A stretch of 64,000 nucleotides of DNA, from positions 1 to 64,000 of the forward strand of contig CAVYHJ010000006.1 of assembly GCA_963768165.1 (NCBI GenBank), read 5' to 3'. The first letter of the stretch is position 1; each line of letters opens with the position of its first letter. The notes under the pieces were generated by a model. It did no database searches and was not told where the DNA came from. It saw only the letters and a program-made list of their open reading frames with translations. The translations under genes were made by a program, and so were the position numbers. Positions 48,019 to 54,750 of this stretch are shown here, piece after piece. Source of the stretch: CAVYHJ01 sp963768165 [NCBI: uncultured bacterium]. GTDB taxonomy: Bacteria; UBP4; UBA4092.

Positions 48019-48834
48019 ATGAAAAAGATATTTTTTACGTTGTCATTGTTTCTTTTTGTTAATTCAATTGTATTAGCTGTTGATAAAAAAGTACTTTCCA
48101 ATGATACCTCCCATTTTTCTATCGATTTAATAGATCCCTATATTACAAGTGGTGATTTCGAGAAAAGACTAAGTGATTTGTCCGAAAGTACCTCAGCAAC
48201 AAACCGGCGGTTCTCTTATTTTGTACTGAATGGAATGTTGAATTATGCCGATATAGCGACTAATAATTTTGAAAAAGAAAATGATATAACCAATAAAAGA
48301 ATGTTGGCTTTAATAGGGTATAGGATGTATCCACAATCTAGAATATGGAAGAGTAGATTGTTAAAATATTTCCCTAGAACAGAAAAAGATATACGAGAAA
48401 CATTTTGTAGTTATGAAGGAAATTTTATGTATGACCAAGAACAGAATTATTTTGAATTTTTGGGAAATATTGCCGTTACCCAAAGTGATTCTGAAGTATT
48501 ATACATTATATTAGAAGATTATGACCAATTGAGTAATTCTGCTGAAATTATAGATATAGTAGGAGGATTATTATTTGATATAAGTAATAAATCACCGAAA
48601 CTATTTTTAAGAACACTTAAGAAGTTACCAAACTATAAACAAGGTTCTATTCTTGTGAATTTTGTTTATGGTCCAGATTCTCCTGGTATATCTTTTGTAT
48701 GTCCCTTTACTAAAGAATTAGAACGATTGGTTAAAACTAAAGATAAAGAACTTTCCTCATATGCCGCTGTTGTACTGAAAAAAATACAGAATATTGTTCA
48801 AGAACATGAAAAGGAAGAAAAGAAAAACAAATAA
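48019..48834 (+). CDS. Exported protein, candidate periplasmic immunity protein
   Basis: The 271-residue protein begins with a signal peptide (MKKIFFTLSLFLFVNSIVLA). The rest is mainly helical, perhaps HEAT-like, with a Lys/Glu-rich tail; no known family. It follows the YkuD-type tip by about 105 bases. A toxin acting on peptidoglycan needs an exported immunity protein, so this pairing is logical, but it rests on position and the signal peptide only. Confidence 0.65.
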   Translation: MKKIFFTLSLFLFVNSIVLAVDKKVLSNDTSHFSIDLIDPYITSGDFEKRLSDLSESTSATNRRFSYFVLNGMLNYADIATNNFEKENDITNKRMLALIGYRMYPQSRIWKSRLLKYFPRTEKDIRETFCSYEGNFMYDQEQNYFEFLGNIAVTQSDSEVLYIILEDYDQLSNSAEIIDIVGGLLFDISNKSPKLFLRTLKKLPNYKQGSILVNFVYGPDSPGISFVCPFTKELERLVKTKDKELSSYAAVVLKKIQNIVQEHEKEEKKNK

Positions 48835-48843
48835 TTAAATATT

Positions 48844-48930
48844 AGATGCCGCCAGCCAGGTGACCTCGTCTCGTAAACCGGACGAAACCGTATTCCCCCG
48901 TTGGTATGATGTTCTAGGACAGGTTACCGC
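48844..48930 (+). pseudogene. Third Rhs core remnant
   Basis: GATGCCGCCAGCCAGGTGAC and the bases that follow match the main Rhs gene around 40833-40928, with scattered mismatches. The match ends at GTTACCGC, where an antisense hsdR fragment begins. No tip remains. It marks a third recombination or insertion point of the Rhs cassette type. Confidence 0.85.
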
Positions 48931-48934
48931 GCCA

Positions 48935-49056
48935 GTTAGAATCTTACCTTCGGTTATACGATATCCCCGCAGGACTCTTGACCCTTCAACTTCACCCCAC
49001 CCGCTTTCCTTGAGTTTTGGGTCTATGTATTCAACTCTAGTTTCGGGTTCGTTCAT
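48935..49056 (-). pseudogene. hsdR: HsdR N-terminal fragment (type I restriction subunit)
   Basis: From ATG 49056 the frame reads MNEPETRVEYIDPKLKESGW and continues GEVEGSRVLRGYRITEGKIL, the conserved N-terminus of type I restriction R subunits. After about 40 codons it runs into the reverse strand of the Rhs remnant, so the other roughly 95% of hsdR is gone. It lies 10 bases after the fic stop, in operon order. Confidence 0.8.
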
Positions 49057-49066
49057 AGGTTATTTT

Positions 49067-49942
49067 TTATTTTACTCCAATTTTCCAAACACCTTTTTCA
49101 AGAAACGCTTCTATAGTTTGGCGATTTGCTTTATTGATCAAATTAGAGTGGGAAAGTTTATATTTTTTGGCATACTCTGCCAGGGTCATGATGTTCGCAC
49201 CTTCCAGATACGCCAGTCTCTTGTGATAACTATTGGTAAGCGCTTTCCCAACGATTTCCTCCATAATTTTCGCAGTCTTCTTATCGTCAAATTCCCTAAA
49301 CGCTTCGTAATACATTTTTCTATCCATGAATTTAATATTCACTGGCACGAAACCTTCCCGTATCAACAAATAATTATTGATGACTCTTCCGATACGTCCA
49401 TTACCGTCCACAAAGGGATGCGTATGTTCAAAAGTAAGGTGTAATAGGGCAATCCTCTTGATAATATTTTCATGGCTGTTGGCATTATACCCTGCCATCA
49501 TTTTCTCCAATCTTCCTACGACTTCTTTGGGATCTGGCGCGATATGGTTTGCTACCCTGACCCATTCACCGTCTTTACGGAATCTTCCGGCAATATCATC
49601 TCGAATATTCGCAATCAGCATTTTGTGAAGCGACACAATTATATCCAGGGTAAGCTCTTGCTCTTTGGCTTTTGTTTGAATGTAGGACACGATCCGCGCG
49701 AGGTTTTTGGCTTCAAATATTTCTCTTTCTGTAATGTATCTATCCAAATTTATTTGTAAAAGGATTTTTTCTGTTTCTTCCAAAGTGAGAGTGCTGTTCT
49801 CTATGGCATTGGAGTTATACACTTGCTCAGCGACTTCAGCTTCATTTATTAATTGTATGAGCGCCTCTTTACCAACAACCACATTATAATAACGCTCTCG
49901 TAAACGTTGAATTGCATTGAAGATATGTAATATTTTTGCCAT
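49067..49942 (-). CDS. Class II Fic-domain protein (AMPylase type)
   Basis: The 291-residue protein has the full catalytic motif HPFVDGNGRIGR, which fits AMP transfer to a hydroxyl side chain. The N-terminal helix YNSNAIENSTLT contains the inhibitory S-x-x-x-E-N motif of class II Fic proteins. The C-terminus resembles a winged HTH (MTLAEYAKKYKLSHSNLINKANRQTIEAFL). It lies between hsdS and hsdR remnants and is the only intact member of that system. Confidence 0.92.
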   Translation of the reverse strand: MAKILHIFNAIQRLRERYYNVVVGKEALIQLINEAEVAEQVYNSNAIENSTLTLEETEKILLQINLDRYITEREIFEAKNLARIVSYIQTKAKEQELTLDIIVSLHKMLIANIRDDIAGRFRKDGEWVRVANHIAPDPKEVVGRLEKMMAGYNANSHENIIKRIALLHLTFEHTHPFVDGNGRIGRVINNYLLIREGFVPVNIKFMDRKMYYEAFREFDDKKTAKIMEEIVGKALTNSYHKRLAYLEGANIMTLAEYAKKYKLSHSNLINKANRQTIEAFLEKGVWKIGVK

Positions 49943-49948
49943 ACCTAC

Positions 49949-49976
49949 AGTATATACTTTTTCACTCTTTTGTCAA
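49949..49976 (-). promoter_or_regulatory. Promoter and palindrome before fic
   Basis: On the minus strand TTGACA (49976-49971) and TATACT (49954-49949) are 16 bases apart. The palindrome AGTATATACT (49949-49958) covers the -10 box. The predicted start is close to the ATG at 49942, which would give a nearly leaderless mRNA. The palindrome may be an operator, perhaps for the Fic HTH. Confidence 0.6.
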
Positions 49977-50025
49977 GATAACCGTGAATAATAGCAAAGA
50001 AAATAGTAAGTTTCACGATTTTGGA

Positions 50026-50190
50026 CTATAATTTTCCGCTAAAGGCTTTTTTCAAGACTGATTTTTTGAGTTCTTCCAAATTTACCAGTTTTTGCTGATA
50101 AATGGCTTTCTGCTTTTTAGTTTCGGTGGAAAGGGCGTCGAGTTTGGTGACCATACTGTGTTGTAAGGTCAGGGATGGAAAAGGAAATAG
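50026..50190 (-). pseudogene. hsdS: HsdS C-terminal fragment (type I specificity subunit)
   Basis: The minus-strand frame ending at 50026 reads VTKLDALSTETKKQKAIYQQ, then KLVNLEELKKSVLKKAFSGK and L-stop. This is the typical C-terminal coiled coil of HsdS. Upstream of about 50190 the frame dissolves into dispersed repeats, so both target-recognition domains are lost. Confidence 0.85.
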
Positions 50191-50345
50191 TTACCCAAAG
50201 TTACCCTCACCCCAGACCTCTCCCAAAGGGGGGAAATGTTTGTGTAGGGGCGTGAGACATCAAGTCCAAGGTTGTCATTGTGAGGAACGAAGCAATCCCG
50301 CTTTTAGGGTTGTCATTCCCGACCCCGAGCGGGGAATCCAGTATT
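50191..50345. repeat. Cluster of dispersed repeats replacing hsdS
   Basis: A CCCTCACCCCAGACCTCTCC-type element is followed by GTAGGGGCGTG (like the left arm of the 60114 palindrome). TTGTCATTGTGAGGAACGAA follows (the REP type found in rtcB and queG), then GTCATTCCCGACC. The cluster marks a repeat-rich breakpoint. Confidence 0.7.
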
Positions 50346-50389
50346 TTTAGAATAGGTGTTGCGTGATACACCCATAAAGGACTACACTA

Positions 50390-50663
50390 CGCTCCGTTCA
50401 AGGACATGGATTTAAGATATAGAAGGGAATTATTCCGTTGGAAGGTGTCTGGAAATGCTCACATATTCTACGACACTTTAGTGTACGGTTCTTGGGGCTT
50501 TAGCCCATTATGTCTTGGACTGAAGTCCGATAACCCTCGACTAAAGTCGGGTAGAAGAAAAAAAGGACGGGATTTTAGATTGAAGATTTCATCCTTCGCT
50601 CCACTCAAGGACATGGATTTAGGATTTAGAAGAGAATTACTCCGTTGGAAGGCATCGGGAAAT
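50390..50663. repeat. 67-bp direct repeat pair with small hairpins between
   Basis: 50390-50456 and 50597-50663 match at about 58 of 67 bases (CTCAAGGACATGGATTTAGG type). Between them lie GGGGCTTTAGCCC, GGACTGAAGTCC and CGACTAAAGTCGG, each a short hairpin. ORFs through this stretch are repeat translations and I call no gene. Confidence 0.75.
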
Positions 50664-50704
50664 CTATTTCATTCCATTCCCGACGTAGAGAAACTTAAAT
50701 ACTA

Positions 50705-50884
50705 TTATTTTTTCCCTGTAGCCTGATTATTATTGGATCCTTGTCCTTTGGGAGGTTCTGCGGGTCTAGGGGTTGACGGTCTGGCGTTAATACCGCCTTT
50801 TTTAACTATGCCTTCACCTAATTTTTCCGTATCTTCATTAACTTCTATCATTTTTCTAATTTTAATTTCTTCATTATTTGACAT
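50705..50884 (-). CDS. Mini-protein, 59 residues (paralogue of 50898-51056)
   Basis: The ORF begins at ATG 50884 with AAGGA upstream. It encodes MSNNEEIKIRKM ... EGIVKKGGINARPSTPRPAE, then PPKGQ and a polar tail. It shares EGIVKKGG[I/L]N[A/S]RPSTPRPAEPPKGQ with its neighbour while the rest differs, so the motif is under selection. It is the last gene of the four-gene operon with the type IIG enzyme. No known family. Confidence 0.7.
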   Translation of the reverse strand: MSNNEEIKIRKMIEVNEDTEKLGEGIVKKGGINARPSTPRPAEPPKGQGSNNNQATGKK

Positions 50885-50897
50885 ATTTATTCCTTGA

Positions 50898-51056
50898 TTA
50901 CTTCTTATCTGTTACATTATTATTTGGACTTTGCCCTTTGGGTGGTTCAGCAGGTCTGGGTGTAGAAGGTCTTGAATTAAGCCCGCCCTTTTTGACTATA
51001 CCCTCTTGACCATTAAATTGGATATTTTTATTTTCGATGTTTTCATTGCTTGTCAT
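50898..51056 (-). CDS. Mini-protein, 52 residues (paralogue of 50705-50884)
   Basis: The ORF starts at ATG 51056 with a strong AGGAGG and encodes MTSNENIENKN ... EGIVKKGGLNSRPSTPRPAE, then PPKGQ. The gap to the DUF6338-like gene is 11 bases. The conserved Pro/Gly-rich core with no predicted fold suggests a peptide that binds a partner. Confidence 0.72.
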   Translation of the reverse strand: MTSNENIENKNIQFNGQEGIVKKGGLNSRPSTPRPAEPPKGQSPNNNVTDKK

Positions 51057-51067
51057 GCAAAAACCTC

Positions 51068-51724
51068 CTATTTTCTAGGTCTATCTTTATATTCAGTATA
51101 ACCTAAATTAGGAAATTCTACAATCAAAAACTCTCGTTTTCTTGGTATATATAGTCCCGGTGTTTCATATAATGGGTCGCCTGTTGAGTTCCTAAATACT
51201 TTAACATCCCGAAGAAATAATTCGTGTTCTTCAGTGCTGTCTGAAAACGCCATTACCCATCCCTCATACATTAAGTCATTTTGTATATCCCGAACTACAA
51301 CCCATTCTGGAATCCCTGTGTTCATGAGATAACTCCAAACACCTACATCACCAAATTTTTTAGATACCGAAAGTTTGTGGGCAATCCTGTGTAAAAACTT
51401 ATGATTGCTTATAAAGGAAAAAAGAAATCCTATAGGGAACGATAAAATTGTTGCCCAAAGTATCTCTTTTAAATCTGGTTTTATAGAATTATCTGTCAGG
51501 CTTTTAAAAAATGATAATTCAATATGAAAAGGTAAGAAGAACGATATTATAGAAACAACGAAGGAATATCCCATATAGCAAATAAAGCCATATAAGAGAG
51601 AATAAAATACTTTATCGTGAAACACTGTTTCTTTATGAATGGTTAATTTATCAACAATATAAAAGGTAATAAGTCCCGGTATAAAGATTAGTATCAACCG
51701 AAAAGTAAATTCAGATATTTCCAT
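51068..51724 (-). CDS. DUF6338-like membrane protein
   Basis: The 218-residue protein has three or more N-terminal membrane spans (FRLILIFIPGLITFYIVD; FYSLLYGFICYMGYSFVV; ATILSFPIGFLFSFI). A cytoplasmic-type C-terminal domain follows, with WSYLMNTGIPEWVVVRDIQN, LMYEGWVMAFSDS and LYETPGLYIPR, which fits DUF6338. AGGAGG precedes the ATG, 12 bases after the type IIG stop. Function unknown; the context suggests defence. Confidence 0.75.
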   Translation of the reverse strand: MEISEFTFRLILIFIPGLITFYIVDKLTIHKETVFHDKVFYSLLYGFICYMGYSFVVSIISFFLPFHIELSFFKSLTDNSIKPDLKEILWATILSFPIGFLFSFISNHKFLHRIAHKLSVSKKFGDVGVWSYLMNTGIPEWVVVRDIQNDLMYEGWVMAFSDSTEEHELFLRDVKVFRNSTGDPLYETPGLYIPRKREFLIVEFPNLGYTEYKDRPRK

Positions 51725-51736
51725 TTTTTTAACCTC

Positions 51737-54604
51737 CTATTTAGTTCCATCATTTATAATCTTAATTTCCTCATCTGTCAAGCCGTACAATTCATAAACC
51801 AATTGGTCAATTTGGTTATCAGTGGTGGTGATTTGGCGTTGGAGGGATTCTTTGTCATGGGGTGTTTTGGCTTTGGGTAATTGTTGATTTAATTCCAGCA
51901 TTCGGTCTACCAGTTTCACCATTCTGTCATGACGGAGGTCCTCCTTTTTCATAACAGGGATTGGCAAACGCCTTAATTCTGCAAGTGTGGTTTGACGAAA
52001 ATCATCTTTTGTAGCAATAGAAGAAGTATTAATATACAAATAAGAGATCAATCTGCTATTTATAATACCTAATACAAAAAGCGGGTTCCACTCTGGTTTT
52101 GTAATAATAAATGGATTAATATCTTTCTTGAAAACCATCTTTTGGTCTATGTAGGCAGCCATCAACCTGTCTTGTCTATTAATGACTCTTCTAATTAAGA
52201 TTTTGGGATTCTTTTCATAAAACACTTTCAAAGACGGTTTGTCATTAAGGTCTGTATAAAGTATTTGATTAAATTCCAAGAGGTATCTGTAAACTTGACC
52301 GCTTTCAAGGAATGGATATAAATTCTTGCTTCCCTTTTTATTTTCTTTCTCAAATCTATTGCCAGCTAAACCTTGAGTTGACATAGTAAAACTTCCTAAA
52401 GATACATATTTTGAGTTATCTAACAGGCGATTAATAATTGTTTGTGTTTCAGGCTCCAGGACAACCTTATAATCTGGTGCTTTAACAAGTTCTGTTGGCA
52501 CTTCAGTATATTTAAGATTCCCAAGATTAGGAGATTTCTCCTTTTTTGGGAAGCGAAAAATAGAATATTTGTTTACCGGGCTTCCCGATAAGATATAAAT
52601 ACCTGTATCAACATAGGCGTTTTTGAATACATCAAAAGGCAAGTTGATAAGAGTTGTAACTCCTGTTTTAGTAAACATGTATTTTCTAAGCTTATTAAAG
52701 TTTTCACCTGTCCACCAAGTTAAGGAAGATATGAAGCCCAAGCGACCAGAGGATTTAAGCTTTTTCAAAAGTGCCAAAATAAAAATAATAGAAGAATCAT
52801 ACTTTCTTTCTAATTCAGAATAATGATCTTGGTAATATATTCTTTGTTCATCAGTCATCATTTCTATTGGAATATACGGTGGATTTCCGATGACAGCATC
52901 AAACCCACTAGATTTCATGATGTCGGGGAATTCGGTGTTCCAGTCGAAGACGTTGATACGATATTTTTCTTCTTCATCAATGAGGAGTAATTGTTGATTG
53001 TCATAGAAATCGGGACCGATGAGGGAGTTACCGCATTTGATATTTTTGCCGAGGTCGGGGAGGGCGCGTTCATGGAGTAATTGTAATTGTTTTTCTAACG
53101 TTTGTTCATTTTCTCCTTCGAGGACTTTGAGGAGGAGGGAGAGTTTGGTGACTTCAACGGCTTGGGTGTCAATATCCACGCCATAGATATTATTGAGAAG
53201 AATTCTTTTTCGTTCCTGCGTGGTCAAACGCCATCCGCCTGTTGCGGTTTGATGAACGGCAGAGGATTTTTCGGGGTTATTGTCCATATAATATTTCAAA
53301 TGCCAATCGAGGAGATATTGATAGGCACCTAAAAGAAAAGAACCGGAACCGCAGGCGGGGTCAAGGATTTTTAATTTGGCGACCTGTTTGGGGGTAGAGA
53401 CGTAACATGTTACGTCTCTACGGTTAGGGTCATCACCCAATAATTTTCCTACGGTATTTTTCACAATGTAATCCACGATATAGGTCGGGGTATAGTAGAC
53501 GCCTCCGGCTTTTTTGACTTCGGGTTTATCATCAACAACGGCATGATGGGCATCGGTTAAACGAATGACTTTGCCGAGGAATTGTTCGTAGACTTGTCCG
53601 AGAATATCGCTGGGAAGAACTGAGAATTCATAAGGACTGTCGGGGTAATATAGTGAAGTAATGATTTCCTTGAGAGGTTTGTCGTCTATTTTTAGATGAA
53701 GGGTCAATTCATCGGGTTGTTCAGACCGGTCTTTTTCTTTGGAGAAATGAAATAAGCCGGAATTATAGCGTTCATCGGCACGTTCAAAGTATTCACAGAG
53801 ACGCGGATAAACTCTTTCCCCATTAGTCAAAGCTCTTAATTTACCATACTCTTCAATGCTCCGGTCTTCGCAAATTCTGAGGAAGATAATGCGGTCAATG
53901 GTGCACTGAACGGCGAAATTAAGGTCTCGGGGAGATAGTTTAAGATTTCGTAGAGCAATATTTTTGGCTAAGGAGTCCCGCCAAGATTCAATTTCCTCAA
54001 GAAAAGCATCGTCCACCTCAGCAGTGCCTTTTTTGGCTTTGGTGGATTCAACGTATTTATCGAAAGAACCTTTGAGAATGGCATCGAGGGAAAAAGTGGA
54101 ATAAATCTCCTCCCAATTTTTAAGGTATTCTTCATAGGTCAGGTATTTAATTCGAGCGGTGGCAGGTTTATCCGATATCACAGGACGGATGCGGGTGTCA
54201 TAGACAACAAATTCTTTAAAGTCGGTAAGGATACTTAACGGAAGTTTGGCAGACCACGCATAACGGCGAAGTTGAAACGCGGGACTGATGTCGTCTTTGA
54301 GATTGACGGACGGGCGTTTGGCTTCAAGGAAGAATTTACTGGTTCCCCCGATTCGAAAACAATAATCCGGGGCTTTGGTTTCCGTACCGACTTTGACAGC
54401 GGGTTCGTGAATGACATATTTATACGCTTCAGCCAATCCTTGTTTATTGTCCATGTCCCAGCCCAGCAGGGTAAAGAAAGGGTTAATGAATTCCTGTCGA
54501 ACCTGTGTTTCGTTATATTGCCCGGAGGTATAGGAATCTTTATTCCGGTCAAAACGTTCGACCAGATCAATTAATTCTTTTGGCGTATCCAGTATCCCTG
54601 ACAT
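51737..54604 (-). CDS. Type IIG-like restriction enzyme/adenine methyltransferase
   Basis: The 955-residue fusion has an N-terminal nuclease part with APDYCFRIGG and KFFLEAKRP (PD...ExK). A helical connector follows. The N6-adenine methylase has ILDPACGSGSFLLGAYQ (motif I) and VIGNPPYIP (motif IV, NPPY). The C-terminal part, about residues 700-950, is a TaqI-like specificity domain. One polypeptide would cut and methylate. The segment NRRDVTCYVS before TPKQVAKLKILDP comes from the 28-bp palindrome at 53394 read in frame, close to the cofactor motif. The gene leads a tight operon with the DUF6338-like protein and two mini-proteins. Confidence 0.92.
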   Translation of the reverse strand: MSGILDTPKELIDLVERFDRNKDSYTSGQYNETQVRQEFINPFFTLLGWDMDNKQGLAEAYKYVIHEPAVKVGTETKAPDYCFRIGGTSKFFLEAKRPSVNLKDDISPAFQLRRYAWSAKLPLSILTDFKEFVVYDTRIRPVISDKPATARIKYLTYEEYLKNWEEIYSTFSLDAILKGSFDKYVESTKAKKGTAEVDDAFLEEIESWRDSLAKNIALRNLKLSPRDLNFAVQCTIDRIIFLRICEDRSIEEYGKLRALTNGERVYPRLCEYFERADERYNSGLFHFSKEKDRSEQPDELTLHLKIDDKPLKEIITSLYYPDSPYEFSVLPSDILGQVYEQFLGKVIRLTDAHHAVVDDKPEVKKAGGVYYTPTYIVDYIVKNTVGKLLGDDPNRRDVTCYVSTPKQVAKLKILDPACGSGSFLLGAYQYLLDWHLKYYMDNNPEKSSAVHQTATGGWRLTTQERKRILLNNIYGVDIDTQAVEVTKLSLLLKVLEGENEQTLEKQLQLLHERALPDLGKNIKCGNSLIGPDFYDNQQLLLIDEEEKYRINVFDWNTEFPDIMKSSGFDAVIGNPPYIPIEMMTDEQRIYYQDHYSELERKYDSSIIFILALLKKLKSSGRLGFISSLTWWTGENFNKLRKYMFTKTGVTTLINLPFDVFKNAYVDTGIYILSGSPVNKYSIFRFPKKEKSPNLGNLKYTEVPTELVKAPDYKVVLEPETQTIINRLLDNSKYVSLGSFTMSTQGLAGNRFEKENKKGSKNLYPFLESGQVYRYLLEFNQILYTDLNDKPSLKVFYEKNPKILIRRVINRQDRLMAAYIDQKMVFKKDINPFIITKPEWNPLFVLGIINSRLISYLYINTSSIATKDDFRQTTLAELRRLPIPVMKKEDLRHDRMVKLVDRMLELNQQLPKAKTPHDKESLQRQITTTDNQIDQLVYELYGLTDEEIKIINDGTK
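53394..53421. repeat. P28 palindrome in frame within the type IIG gene
   Basis: Identical to the intergenic palindrome at 28559-28586. Read in the gene it gives about nine residues (RRDVTCYVS) between LLGDDPN and TPKQVAKLKIL. The methylase and nuclease motifs are otherwise intact. Confidence 0.92.
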
Positions 54605-54653
54605 TTTGATAGGTATAGTTTTATTGATTGGAGAAGAAATGTCAAGGGTAAAG

Positions 54654-54750
54654 ACTGGATTCCCTGATTAAATCGGGGAATGACGGGGTGGAGGGGAAAG
54701 CGAGATCACCACGCACGCTCGTGATGACAAAGTACTAGATTCCCGCTTTC
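54654..54750. repeat. REP-like repeat, left of the IS1182 element
   Basis: Two hairpins: ATTCCCTGATTAAATCGGGG and the AAGCGAGATCACCACGC/GCTCGTGATGACAAAG unit. It then runs into CTAGATTCCCGCTTTC, where the IS starts. Near-identical to 56748-56857. Confidence 0.8.

Noticed and set aside
48860-49444. Long plus-strand ORF of 194 codons
   Set aside because: It runs from the Rhs remnant through the reverse strand of the hsdR stub and the fic gene. The translation matches no family and the true genes are on the other strand.
50102-50726. Two plus-strand ORFs between hsdS and the mini-proteins
   Set aside because: Their translations are those of dispersed repeats (for example the 67-bp pair), and one lies over the reverse strand of the hsdS stub.
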